Assembly (NCBI RefSeq): GCF_001999765.1
Contig: NZ_MTIC01000003.1
Location: forward strand, 62,001 to 126,000
Length of the DNA stretch: 64,000 nt
Direction: 5' to 3'
Origin: Sinomonas mesophila
Lineage (GTDB): Bacteria > Actinomycetota > Actinomycetes > Actinomycetales > Micrococcaceae
This document shows, one piece after another, positions 33,335 to 44,830 of this stretch (position 1 is its first letter; every line of letters begins with the position of its first letter). The position numbers and the translations under genes were made by a program. Under the pieces are notes generated by a model. The model had not been told where the DNA came from. It saw nothing but the letters and a program-made list of their open reading frames with translations, and did not search any database.

Positions 33335-33345
33335 CCCTCCGGCCC

Positions 33346-33495
33346 GGGGTCACCTCCCAAGGTTGAGGGGTCACGTCTCAAGGTTGCGAGGTCACGTCTC
33401 AAGCTTGCGGGGTCACAATGACCCCGCAACGCTGGGAGCTGACCCCGCAACGCTGGGAGGTGACCCCGCAACGCTGGGAGGTGACCCCGCAACCC
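33346..33495. repeat. 21-bp repeat array with inverted halves
   Basis: Left half: four GGGGTCAC/GAGGTCAC units read in reverse sense; right half: four GACCCCGCAACGCTGGGAG units in forward sense, at 21-bp spacing. The centre is GCGGGGTCA-CAA-TGACCCCGC. The whole could form a very long hairpin. It lies between the convergent genes at 32504 and 33516. Confidence 0.93.
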
Positions 33496-33515
33496 AGCCC
33501 TCGGGGGAGGGGTGG

Positions 33516-34754
33516 TCAGGCGGGCTCGGCGACGACGGGCTCGACGACGGCGGCCACCCGGTGCTCTCCGATCCGGGTCAGCACGAGGGTCGCCTTGCCG
33601 GTCGCGCCCTTCTTCTGCCCGGCCAGGAGCACCTTGCGCAGCTCGTCGGGCGTCACGGCGGTGCCGCGCTTCTTGATCTCGAGCACGCCGATGCCCTGTT
33701 CGCGCACCCACGCGCGCAGGGCCTTGACGTGGTAGGGGCGCACCTCGAGGACCCGGTACGCCCGCGCGAACGGCGTCTCGACGAGCCCGGGCGCGCACAC
33801 GTACGCGATCTGCGGGTCGAGGAGGTGCCCGCCGATCCGCTCGGCGAACTCCGCCACGAGCCCCGCCCGGATGACCGCGCCGTCCGGCTCGTACAGGTAC
33901 CCCTCGAACGGCCCGATGTGCGGCTGCGCGCCGCCGCCGAACTCTGTCTCGGCCACGAGCTCCGCCGCGCCGCCGTGACCGAGCACGAGGGCCGCCCGGC
34001 GCACGGTCGGGCGGCGCAGGGCGTTGAAGTAGAGCGCGACCTCGGCCACGTCGCCGTCGACCGAGACCCACTGGGCCTCGCACCCGTCCGGGACGGACTC
34101 GTGCGGCAGCCCCGGCCCGAGCTTGACCCCGAGGGGCAGCCCCCGCGCCGCGAGCGACTCGACGAAGGACAGCGGCGGCGAGAACGCCTCCGGGTCCCAG
34201 ATCCTGCGCGTCCCCGAGCTCGAGGTCTCCCGCCGCGCCGGGTCGAGCCACACGCCGTCGACTTCCTCGAGCGGCACCGTCTCGGCGTCGGCGTGCACGA
34301 CGCGGGCCTCCGGGAAGGGCATGAGGTTCATGGTCGCGCACGCCGCCGTCGCCTCGTCGCGCTCGACGGCGGTGACCTCCAGCTCGAGCGAGGCCATCGC
34401 GAGGGCGTCCGCGCCGAGCCCGCAGCCGAGGTCGGCGACGTGCCGCACCCCGGCGTCGACGAAGCGGCGCGCGTGCCGCGCGGCGACGGAGAGCCGCGTG
34501 GCCTGCTCGAGCCCTGCCCGCGTGAACAGCATCTGCGACGCGAACTCGCCGAACTTCACCGCGGCCCGCGCGCGGAGCCGGGCCTGGCTCAGGACGGCGG
34601 CGACGAGCTCGGGGGAGTGGCCCTCCTTGCGCAGCCGCGAGCCGAGCGCGAGGGCGTCCTCCTCGCGGTAGGGGCCGAGCGAGTTGAGCAGGGCCCATCC
34701 CTCCGGCGTCAGGAGGGGGGCGAGCTGGTCCTGGGCATTCTCGTCATGGGCCAT
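33516..34754 (-). CDS. Class I SAM-dependent methyltransferase, THUMP-like domain
   Basis: 412-aa predicted methyltransferase. Helical N-terminus (LTPEGWALLNSLGPYREEDALALGSRLRKEGHSPELVAAVLSQARLRARAAVKFGEFASQMLFTRAGLEQATR). SAM-binding core: VRHVADLGCGLGADALAMASLELEVTAVERDEATAACATMN, then DGVWLDPARRETSSSGTRRIWDPEAFSPPLSFV. C-terminal THUMP-like part: EVRPYHVKALRAWVREQGIGVLEIKKRGTAVTPDELRKVL. The substrate is unknown; the DPARR motif and the tail resemble those of RNA-modifying relatives. The ATG lies 6 nt after TACGCT on the minus strand (leaderless). Confidence 0.87.
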   Translation of the reverse strand: MAHDENAQDQLAPLLTPEGWALLNSLGPYREEDALALGSRLRKEGHSPELVAAVLSQARLRARAAVKFGEFASQMLFTRAGLEQATRLSVAARHARRFVDAGVRHVADLGCGLGADALAMASLELEVTAVERDEATAACATMNLMPFPEARVVHADAETVPLEEVDGVWLDPARRETSSSGTRRIWDPEAFSPPLSFVESLAARGLPLGVKLGPGLPHESVPDGCEAQWVSVDGDVAEVALYFNALRRPTVRRAALVLGHGGAAELVAETEFGGGAQPHIGPFEGYLYEPDGAVIRAGLVAEFAERIGGHLLDPQIAYVCAPGLVETPFARAYRVLEVRPYHVKALRAWVREQGIGVLEIKKRGTAVTPDELRKVLLAGQKKGATGKATLVLTRIGEHRVAAVVEPVVAEPA

Positions 34755-34785
34755 GCATCCAGCGTAGTTGGATAGGGTTGAGCGC

Positions 34786-35154
34786 ATGGAGACGACCCCG
34801 ACTGTCCCCCAGCCCGCCCACCGCCCGGGGGGCTTCGCCCATCTCGCGCGCCCCGCCCTCGTCGTGGGCCTCGTCATCGTGGTCATCTCCGGGCTCCTGC
34901 TCGCCGTCGTCCTGGGCCTCGACGCCTTCACCGCGACCGTGTACTCAGTCGGGGGCAAAAGCATCAGTGACCCGACCCCCGAGGCTGCGGCGCTCCGCGA
35001 CCAGTACGCGGGGGCGAAGGTCGCCGCGATCGTCGGGCTCGTGCTCGGCGGGGTCGCCCTCGTCGGCGCGGCCGTCGCGATGTACGCGACGCGCGGCCAG
35101 GACGCGGAGGACGACGGCGGCGGCCTGAGCTTCGACGAGCTCGCGGGGGAGTAG
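34786..35154 (+). CDS. Small two-TM membrane protein
   Basis: 122 aa with a Pro-rich N-terminus (TTPTVPQPAHRPGGFAHLA), TM1 PALVVGLVIVVISGLLLAVVLG, an external loop of about 45 residues, TM2 VAAIVGLVLGGVALVGAAVAMYA and an acidic tail (DAEDDGGGLSFDELAGE). No named family. The ATG lies 7 nt after TAGGGT, so leaderless; divergent from the methyltransferase with overlapping promoters. Confidence 0.75.
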   Translation: METTPTVPQPAHRPGGFAHLARPALVVGLVIVVISGLLLAVVLGLDAFTATVYSVGGKSISDPTPEAAALRDQYAGAKVAAIVGLVLGGVALVGAAVAMYATRGQDAEDDGGGLSFDELAGE

Positions 35155-35188
35155 GGCTGGGCGGCGGCTCCGACGTCGCCCGACCGCC

Positions 35189-35215
35189 TTGGCACTCGCC
35201 TTGACCGAGTGCCAA
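35189..35215. promoter_or_regulatory. CIRCE element 1 of groES
   Basis: TTGGCACTC-N9-GAGTGCCAA, HrcA operator, overlapping the -35 TTGACC. Confidence 0.92.
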
Positions 35216-35230
35216 CCCGCTCACTAGAGT
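35201..35230 (+). promoter_or_regulatory. groESL promoter
   Basis: TTGACC (35201-35206), 18 bp, TAGAGT (35225-35230), placed between two CIRCE elements. Confidence 0.75.
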
Positions 35231-35234
35231 CGCA

Positions 35235-35261
35235 GTAGCACTCGGCAGCGTCGAGTGCTAA
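35235..35261. promoter_or_regulatory. CIRCE element 2 of groES
   Basis: GTAGCACTC-N9-GAGTGCTAA, second HrcA operator, just after the -10. The pair should give tight HrcA repression of groESL. Confidence 0.94.
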
Positions 35262-35348
35262 CCATGTCAGGCACGCTCCCGGCACCCGCGACGACGGTTG
35301 CTTGCCCGGCTCCCCACCCGTGAACCCGTTCATGTAAAGGAGAGATCC

Positions 35349-37327
<1,979 letters not shown>

Positions 37328-37344
37328 GCTCTCGCACAGCACCC

Positions 37345-37386
37345 CGGCGGCGGGTCCCCTTCCACGCGGAAGGGGGCCCGCCGCCG
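37345..37386 (+). terminator. Terminator hairpin of groESL
   Basis: 19-bp stem CGGCGGCGGGTCCCCTTCC / GGAAGGGGGCCCGCCGCCG (one G-T pair) with an ACGC loop, 17 nt after the groEL stop. Confidence 0.8.
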
Positions 37387-37542
37387 TCGTCCGCCCCCTT
37401 TCGTTTCGGGTACGCATCTCGAGGCGCCTCCGGCCTTTCGGGTGCAGATCTCGACGCCCCTTCCGCATTCCGGGTGCGCGCGACGGCGGCAGGCGGGCGC
37501 GATTCCCAGGGCATGCGGGACGGCGCCCACGGACGACGGCGG

Positions 37543-38514
37543 CTAGGCACGACGGCGCGCGTCGCGGCGGGCGAGCCGCAGCGCCGTCGTGCGCGGCAGC
37601 TTGGGGCTCACGGCCCCATAGACGAGCAGGACCACGACGGCCGCGACGACGATCCCGAGGAGGTTTAGCCCGAGCTGCGCGGCGGAGAGTGCGGCCTTCT
37701 CGACCTCGCCGAGCACGAGCGCCACCGCGACGAACCCCGCCGAGGGGACGGTCGTGACCGAGATGACCACGCCCACGAGCACCGAGGACTTGCGGCTGAT
37801 GAGGGAGAGCATGCCCACGGTGCCGGCGATGGCGGCCACGATGAGCGAGTACGGCCCCGGGTGGTAGATGAACTCGACCGCGGAGTTCGAGGTGCGGACC
37901 TGTTCCGGGTCGTAGAGGCCGAGCGGGACGGAGACGGCCGCCGCCGCGGCCACGGTGAGCATCGCGAGCGGGAACCCGAGGCCGAGAGCGAGCGCGGCCT
38001 GCCGCGCGAGCCTCCACTTGCGCTCGACGACGGCGACGGCCAGGGCCGCGAGCGGGCCGAACTCGGGCCCGACGACCATGGCGCCGACGATCGCGATCGT
38101 CGAGTTGGTCACGATCCCGATCCCGGCCAGGTGCGTGGCGGCGACAAGGAAGACGATGTAGCTCAGCGTCAGCCGCGAGTCCTCGCCCGTGCGCTGGGAC
38201 ACCTCGTCCCAGATCACGGCGTCGGCGCCCTCGCCCGGCGCGGCCGCGTCGGCGTCGTCCGCCGCCGAGGAGAGCACGAGCTCGGGGCTGCCCGCCGTGA
38301 TGGAGCCGAGCTCGGGGACCTTCAGCGCCTCGAGCTCCTCGAGCAGGCGGTCGGCGGCCTCGCGGGCCACTTGGACCTCGACGACGTCGCCCGGCGGGTG
38401 CACGGAGGCGCCGCGCGCGACGGCGACCTCCGCCGTGCCGACGTGCCCGCGGCACGCCGCGACGACGGTGTCGGTGAGCTCTCCTGGGACGCGCACGCGC
38501 AGGGTGACGATCAC
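37543..38514 (-). CDS. DUF389 / TIGR00341 membrane protein
   Basis: 323-aa integral membrane protein of unknown function. A soluble N-terminal ACT-like part (VIVTLRVRVPGELTDTVVAACRGHVGTAEVAVARGASV to EELEALKVPELGSIT) is followed by about six membrane helices, with the family motifs TLSYIVFLVAATHLAGIGIVTNSTIAIVGAMVVGPEFGPLAA and SSVLVGVVISVTTVPSAGFVAVAL. The C-terminus is basic. GTG start. It stands alone between groEL and guaB, divergent from guaB. Confidence 0.88.
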   Translation of the reverse strand: MIVTLRVRVPGELTDTVVAACRGHVGTAEVAVARGASVHPPGDVVEVQVAREAADRLLEELEALKVPELGSITAGSPELVLSSAADDADAAAPGEGADAVIWDEVSQRTGEDSRLTLSYIVFLVAATHLAGIGIVTNSTIAIVGAMVVGPEFGPLAALAVAVVERKWRLARQAALALGLGFPLAMLTVAAAAAVSVPLGLYDPEQVRTSNSAVEFIYHPGPYSLIVAAIAGTVGMLSLISRKSSVLVGVVISVTTVPSAGFVAVALVLGEVEKAALSAAQLGLNLLGIVVAAVVVLLVYGAVSPKLPRTTALRLARRDARRRA

Positions 38515-38617
38515 ACGCTGAGCCTCTCATGGACGGCCATCCGGGGGCGGCGCGGCGTGGCTTTCCTCACGTGGCCGCCGCGAGGAATACGCTCGCCCCC
38601 GCCAAAAGTTACGATAG

Positions 38618-40237
<1,620 letters not shown>

Positions 40238-40261
40238 TCGGTACTCCTCCCCACACCGATC

Positions 40262-40468
40262 GGGGGTCACCTCCCAAGGTTGCGGGGTCACCTTCCAAGG
40301 TTGCGGGGTCACGTCTCAGGGATGCGGGGTCACGTCTCAGGGACGCGGGGTCATTGTTAGGACAATGACCCCGCAACGCAGGGAGGTGACCCTGCAACGC
40401 AGGGAGGTGACCCTGCAACGCAGGGAGGTGACCCCCCATCGCAGGGAGGTGACCCCGCAACGCAGGGC
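40262..40468. repeat. Large 21-bp repeat array with inverted halves
   Basis: About four reverse-sense GGGGTCAC units (40262-40350), a perfect palindrome GCGGGGTCATTGT-TAGG-ACAATGACCCCGC at 40345-40374, then five forward units of GACCC(C/T)GCAACGCAGGGAG at 21-bp spacing. Same layout as the array at 33346. It lies between guaB and the siderophore-binding gene, which converge. Confidence 0.94.
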
Positions 40469-40476
40469 AAGCGCAG

Positions 40477-40518
40477 ACGACGGCGGCCCCCACCTCGCGA
40501 GGTGGGGGCCGCCGTCGT
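40477..40518. terminator. Terminator-like hairpin ACGACGGCGG...
   Basis: Perfect 19-bp stem ACGACGGCGGCCCCCACCT / AGGTGGGGGCCGCCGTCGT with a CGCG loop, 26 nt beyond the stop of the gene at 40544 (minus strand). Confidence 0.75.
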
Positions 40519-40543
40519 GCGTCCTTCCGTGGCCGGGAAACGC

Positions 40544-41551
40544 CTACTTCTGCGGCAGGTGCGGGTCCACGCCGTACTTCTCGGCGAGGGCCGTGAGCAC
40601 GCCGTGCGCGCCCTGGATGCTCACCGAGGTCGCGAAGACGCGGTCGTCCACCTCGAGGACCTCGCCCTTGAGCGTCGACCACAGCGGGTTCGACATGAAC
40701 GCCTGCTTCTGCGCGCGGGACTTCTCGCCCTCGGCGGTGTCCTGGCCGAAGGCCGAGACGATGATCAGGCCAGCGTCCGCCGTCGGCAGCTGCTCCTGGG
40801 AGAGCTCGACGAGGATCTTCTCCTTCGAGTCCGGCTGGCCCGCCGGGCGCGCGATGCCCGCATCGGTCATGATCTCGCCGAGGAACGACGTCGAGGAGTA
40901 CAGGCGCGCGGTGTCCTCGCCGGCGAAGCGGAGGTACGAGTAGGTCAGGCCCGGGTTCTTCTTCAGGATCTCCTCGCCGACGGCCTTGGCGCGGTCCTTG
41001 TACTCGGTGATGAGCTTCTCGGCGAGGTCCTTCTTGCCGAGGGCGTCGCCGAGCATGACGATGTTCTGCTTCCACGACGGGCCCGTGGAGACGGACATGA
41101 TCGTCGGGGCGATCTTCTCGAGCTGGCTGTAGAGCGCCTCGTGGCGGACCTTGGCGGAGACGATGAGGTCCGGCTGCGCCTCGAGGATCTTGTCGAGGCT
41201 CGGCTCGGCGAGGGCGCCGACGTTGACGGCGTCCTTGGTCAGACCGCTCACGTCGCCGAGGTACGACGGGAAGGACTCGTCGCCCTTGCGGTAGGTCGTG
41301 TAGCCGGCGATCTCGGCGCCGAGCAGGAGCGCGGCGTCGGTGTAGCTCGCGTCGAGGGTGGCCACGCGGAGCGGCTTCTTCTCGATCGTCGTCGAGCCCA
41401 TCGCATGCTCGATCGTCTTCGGGAACTGGGCGTCGGCGGCGGCGGTCGACGGCGCGGCCGCCGGGGTCTGGCCGCCGCACGCGGTGAGGGCGAGGAGGCC
41501 GAGGGCCGTGGCGGCGGCCGCCGCCACGCGAGTGAATCGGGTGCGCTTCAT
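40544..41551 (-). CDS. Fe3+-siderophore ABC transporter substrate-binding lipoprotein
   Basis: 335-aa periplasmic-binding-type lipoprotein (FecB/FepB family). Signal peptide KRTRFTRVAAAAATALGLLALTAC with lipobox LTAC, Cys at residue 25. Ligand domain: PLRVATLDASYTDAALLLGAEIAGYTTY, VGALAEPSLDKILEAQPDLIVSA, YSQLEKIAPTIMS, and ENLI-like C-terminal lobe (FMSNPLWSTLKGEVLEVDDRVFA). It catches ferric siderophore outside the membrane and hands it to the permeases encoded divergently at 41704-43925. Regulated through the IdeR-like box at 41613. Confidence 0.92.
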   Translation of the reverse strand: MKRTRFTRVAAAAATALGLLALTACGGQTPAAAPSTAAADAQFPKTIEHAMGSTTIEKKPLRVATLDASYTDAALLLGAEIAGYTTYRKGDESFPSYLGDVSGLTKDAVNVGALAEPSLDKILEAQPDLIVSAKVRHEALYSQLEKIAPTIMSVSTGPSWKQNIVMLGDALGKKDLAEKLITEYKDRAKAVGEEILKKNPGLTYSYLRFAGEDTARLYSSTSFLGEIMTDAGIARPAGQPDSKEKILVELSQEQLPTADAGLIIVSAFGQDTAEGEKSRAQKQAFMSNPLWSTLKGEVLEVDDRVFATSVSIQGAHGVLTALAEKYGVDPHLPQK

Positions 41552-41612
41552 GGGACTCTCTGTCACAGGGGGGCAGGGATGCACGACGGCGGTGGCCCGC
41601 CATCGGGTGTCA

Positions 41613-41633
41613 CTAAGGCAAGCCTTGCCTGAG
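41613..41633. promoter_or_regulatory. IdeR/DtxR-type iron box
   Basis: CTAAGGCAAGCCTTGCCTGAG, shown as CTAAGGCAAG-C-CTTGCCTGAG; the inner AGGCAAG-C-CTTGCCT is a perfect palindrome and fits the DtxR/IdeR 19-bp consensus. It lies between the divergent binding-protein and permease genes, so iron should repress both. TAGACT (41642-41647) just downstream may be the permease -10. Confidence 0.8.
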
Positions 41634-41703
41634 TTTCGTCGTAGACTGTACCGGCGTGTTTCAAATACGCGCAATTCGACTTGCGTAATCCAAAGGGAGG
41701 CCA

Positions 41704-42747
41704 GTGGCAGCGACCCTCGTACCGCCCCGGGCACGCACCGGGACCCTGCCCCGGAGGCGCCCGCTGCTCGGGCTCGCCGTCGGCGCCGGCGTCCTCGCCG
41801 CCGCCCTCGCGCTGAGCCTCGCGATCGGCGGCCGCCCCACGAGCCTCGCCGAGCTCCTGCACGCGCTCTTCACCCCGGACGGCTCCGTCGCGGACCTCGC
41901 GATTCGCGAGCTGCGCTGGCCGCGCACCGTCAACGGCCTCGTCGTCGGGGCGTGCCTCGGCGTCGCCGGCTGCCTGAGCCAGGGGCACACGCGCAACGCC
42001 GTCGCGGACCCAGGTCTCCTGGGCATCTACCCGGGCGCCGCGCTCGCCGTCGTCGGCGGCTCGCTCGTCTTCGGCGGGGCGGGCACGACGACGTACGCCC
42101 AGGCCGCGCTCGCGTTCTGCGGGGCGGTGGTGGCCTGCGCCGTCGTGTTCGCGGTCGGGTCCGCGACCCGGCACGGCGTGACGCCTGTGACGCTCGTCCT
42201 CGCGGGCGCCGCCGTCTCGGCGCTCGCGGGCGGGTTCGTCTCCCTCATCGTGCTCAGCTCCGACGCGGCCCTCGACACGCTGCGCTTCTGGCAGCTCGGC
42301 TCCGTCGCCGTCCGCGGCGGGCTCGTGCCCCAGATGCTGCCCTTCGTCGCCGTGGGACTGGCCCTCGCCGCGGCGAACATCGGCCCGCTCAACGCCCTGG
42401 CCCTCGGGGAGGATACCGCCCGCTCGCTCGGCGTCTCGGTGGCCCGCGCACGGTTCCTCGGCCTCGCGTCCCTGGCCCTGCTGGCAGCGTGCGCCGTGAC
42501 GCTCGCCGGCCCGATCGCCTTCGCCGGGCTCCTCGTGCCGCATATGGTCCGCGGCCTCGTCGGCGCCGACTACCGTTGGCAGCTGCCCGGCTGCGCCCTG
42601 CTCGGCGCGTCCCTGCTCCTGCTCGCCGACACGGCGGGGCGGGTCATTGCCCGCCCCGGCGAGCTGCCCGTCGGCGTCGTGCTCGCCGTCCTCGGCGCGC
42701 CCTTCTTCGTCCACCTGGCCCGCCGGCGCAGGCTGGTGACCCTGTGA
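41704..42747 (+). CDS. Iron-siderophore ABC permease 1 (FecCD family)
   Basis: 347-aa permease with about 10 membrane helices. FecCD motifs: REJRWPRTVNGLVVGACLGVAGCLSQGHTRNAVADPGLLGIYPGAALAVV-like region (residues about 68-118), LGEDTARSLGVSVARARFL, and AGPIAFAGLLVPHMVRGLVGADYRWQLP. GTG start with AAGGGAGG 5 nt upstream. It forms one half of the channel with the next gene, which it overlaps by 4 nt (GTGA). Confidence 0.93.
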   Translation: MAATLVPPRARTGTLPRRRPLLGLAVGAGVLAAALALSLAIGGRPTSLAELLHALFTPDGSVADLAIRELRWPRTVNGLVVGACLGVAGCLSQGHTRNAVADPGLLGIYPGAALAVVGGSLVFGGAGTTTYAQAALAFCGAVVACAVVFAVGSATRHGVTPVTLVLAGAAVSALAGGFVSLIVLSSDAALDTLRFWQLGSVAVRGGLVPQMLPFVAVGLALAAANIGPLNALALGEDTARSLGVSVARARFLGLASLALLAACAVTLAGPIAFAGLLVPHMVRGLVGADYRWQLPGCALLGASLLLLADTAGRVIARPGELPVGVVLAVLGAPFFVHLARRRRLVTL

Positions 42748-43925
42748 GCGTCACGGAGCGCGAGGCCCCCAAGCGGCCGGCGCCGCCGCGGCTGCCGCGG
42801 GCGAAGCGCGCGCCGCGGCCCACGGACCCTGCCCGCCCCGCGGGTGCGGGCGGGGCGCGCGTCGTGCGCGTCGGCCCCGTCTCCGCCCTCGTCCGGCCCC
42901 GGCTCGTGGCGATCTCGGCCGCCGCCGTCGTCCTCCTCGTTGTCGCCGTCGTCGGTCACCTCATGCTCGCCGGCCGCGCCCTCTCCGCCGCCGAGGTGCT
43001 CGGGGCGCTCGCGCAGGATCCCTCCGTGCCGGCGCGCACGCAGCTCATGGTCCTCGAGTTCCGCCTGCCGCGGACCCTCGCCGGCGCCGTCGCGGGCGCG
43101 TGCCTCGCCGTCTCGGGCGCCATCACCCAGACGGTCGCGCGGAACCCGCTCGCGACCCCCGAGATCCTCGGCGTCACCTCGGGCGCCTCGGTCGGAGCCG
43201 TCGCCGTCCTCGTCCTCGCGGAGGCGGGAGCCGGCGGCGCGAGCGGCGCCGCGGCCGCCGTCGGCATGCCCGCGGCCGCCATGACCGGCGCCCTCGTCTT
43301 CGGCATCGGCGTGTTCCTGCTCGCATCCCGCCGCCGCCAGGCTGCGCTCGACTCGACCCGGCTCGTACTCGTCGGTCTGGGCGCGACGGGGCTCGCGACG
43401 AGCCTCGTCACGTGGCTCCTGACGCTCGGGGACGTCTCGAACGCCGGACAGGCCCTGACCTGGATGATGGGCTCGCTCAACGGCCGCGACTGGGAGGCGG
43501 CCCTGCCGGCGCTCGCGGCGTGTGCGCCGCTGCTCGCGACCGCCGCCTTCTCCGGACGCTGGCTCACGCTCAGCAGCTTCGACGACGACACCTCGCGCGG
43601 GCTCGGCCTCCCGCTCGGGCGCAGCCGCCCGCTCCTGCTCCTGCTCGCCGTGCTCCTCGCCGCCGTCGGCACGGTCCTCGCCGGGCCGCTCGCGTTCGTC
43701 GCGCTCGTGTGCCCGCTCGCGGCCCGCATGGTCGGGGGCACCATCGTGCCGCCGCTCGCGGTCACCGCCCTCGTCGGCGCCTCCTTCACGGTCGCGAGCG
43801 ACCTCGTCGCGGGCTTCGCCCTCCCGCACGCCCTGCCCGTCGGCGTCCTGACCACCGTGGTCGGCGCCCCCGTCCTGATCGCCCTCGTGCTGCGGAGCCA
43901 GAGAAGCCAGTGGAGGAATGCATGA
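42744..43925 (+). CDS. Iron-siderophore ABC permease 2 (FecCD family)
   Basis: 393 aa from the GTG at 42744. A 50-residue Pro/Arg-rich cytoplasmic start precedes the membrane domain. Motifs: LEFRLPRTLAGAVAGACLAVSGAITQTVARNPLATPEILGVTSGASVGAVAV, LVLVGLGATGLATSLVTWLL, SLNGRDWEAALP, and LAGPLAFVALVCPLAARMVGG. The start overlaps the first permease and the stop overlaps the ATPase (ATGA), so the three are coupled. Confidence 0.93.
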   Translation: MSVTEREAPKRPAPPRLPRAKRAPRPTDPARPAGAGGARVVRVGPVSALVRPRLVAISAAAVVLLVVAVVGHLMLAGRALSAAEVLGALAQDPSVPARTQLMVLEFRLPRTLAGAVAGACLAVSGAITQTVARNPLATPEILGVTSGASVGAVAVLVLAEAGAGGASGAAAAVGMPAAAMTGALVFGIGVFLLASRRRQAALDSTRLVLVGLGATGLATSLVTWLLTLGDVSNAGQALTWMMGSLNGRDWEAALPALAACAPLLATAAFSGRWLTLSSFDDDTSRGLGLPLGRSRPLLLLLAVLLAAVGTVLAGPLAFVALVCPLAARMVGGTIVPPLAVTALVGASFTVASDLVAGFALPHALPVGVLTTVVGAPVLIALVLRSQRSQWRNA

Positions 43926-44746
43926 AGAGTACCGAGGAGACCACCCCGATCCTCGCCGCCGAGGGCCTGAGCCTCGGCTTCGACGGCCGCACCGTGGTCC
44001 ACTCCCTCGACCTGGCCTTCGAGCGGGGGACCGTGACCACGGTCATCGGCCCCAACGGCTGCGGGAAGTCCACGCTCCTGCGCGGACTCGGCCGGCTCCT
44101 GCGGCCCGAGGCCGGGCGCGTGACACTCGACGGCGCCCAGATCGCCGCGATGCCCCCGCGCGCCGTCGCCTGTCGCCTCAGCGTCCTGCCGCAGACCCCG
44201 CAGGCTCCCGCCGGCCTGACCGTGGGCGAGCTCGTGGCCCGCGGCCGGCATCCGCGCCAGCGCTGGTACCAGCAGTTCACGGGCGGCGACGAGCGGGCCG
44301 TCTCCGACGCGCTCGCCGCGACGGACATCTCCGACCTCGCCGGCGTCCCGCTCGAGGACCTCTCGGGCGGCCAGCGCCAGCGCGCGTGGATCTCGATGAC
44401 GCTCGCCCAGGAGACGGAGCTGCTCCTGCTCGACGAGCCCACGACCTACCTCGATCTCGCCCACCAGGTCGAGGTGCTCGAGCTCGTCCAGCGGCTCAAC
44501 CGCGAGCTCGGCCGCACGGTCGTCATGGTGCTGCATGACATCTCCCTCGCCGCGCGCTACTCGGACCGGATCGTCGCGATGCGGGACGGGCGGATCGTGG
44601 CCTCCGGCACGCCCGGCGAGGTCATCACGCCGCGGCTGCTCTGGGACGTCTTCGGGCTCAAGGCCCAGGTCATCGCCGAGCCCACCGACGGCCGCCCGCA
44701 CGTCGTTCCCATCGGCGGCTGCCGCGTCGTCCGCGCCGTGTCGTAG
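43922..44746 (+). CDS. Iron-siderophore ABC transporter ATPase
   Basis: 274-aa ATPase of the FecE/FepC class. Walker A GPNGCGKSTLLRGL, Q-loop LPQTPQAPAGLTVGELVARGRHP, signature LSGGQRQRAWISMTLAQ, Walker B LLLLDEPTTYLDLAHQ and switch His in VMVLHDISLAARYSDRIVAM. Last gene of the iron operon; its TAG is followed by a hairpin at 44764. No siderophore synthesis gene is near, so it may take up siderophores made elsewhere or by other species. Confidence 0.95.
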   Translation: MKSTEETTPILAAEGLSLGFDGRTVVHSLDLAFERGTVTTVIGPNGCGKSTLLRGLGRLLRPEAGRVTLDGAQIAAMPPRAVACRLSVLPQTPQAPAGLTVGELVARGRHPRQRWYQQFTGGDERAVSDALAATDISDLAGVPLEDLSGGQRQRAWISMTLAQETELLLLDEPTTYLDLAHQVEVLELVQRLNRELGRTVVMVLHDISLAARYSDRIVAMRDGRIVASGTPGEVITPRLLWDVFGLKAQVIAEPTDGRPHVVPIGGCRVVRAVS

Positions 44747-44763
44747 GGACATCTCAGGGGCGC

Positions 44764-44805
44764 ACGACGGCGGCCCTCACCCGCTCGGGTGAGGTCCGCC
44801 GTCGT
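44764..44805 (+). terminator. Terminator hairpin of the iron operon
   Basis: Stem ACGACGGCGGCCCTCACCC / GGGTGAGGTCCGCCGTCGT (one mismatch) with a GCTC loop, 17 nt after the ATPase stop and 26 nt before the end of the convergent protease gene. Confidence 0.75.
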
Positions 44806-44830
44806 CTGTTCGCCTGGGGAGCTCGATTGC

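Noticed and set aside
33346-33495. CRISPR-like array
   Set aside because: The repeats are head-to-tail 21-bp units without unique spacers, change strand in the middle, and no cas gene is present.
40345-40374. Insertion sequence end or attachment site
   Set aside because: It is the centre of the 21-bp repeat array; no transposase or integrase gene and no target duplication is visible.
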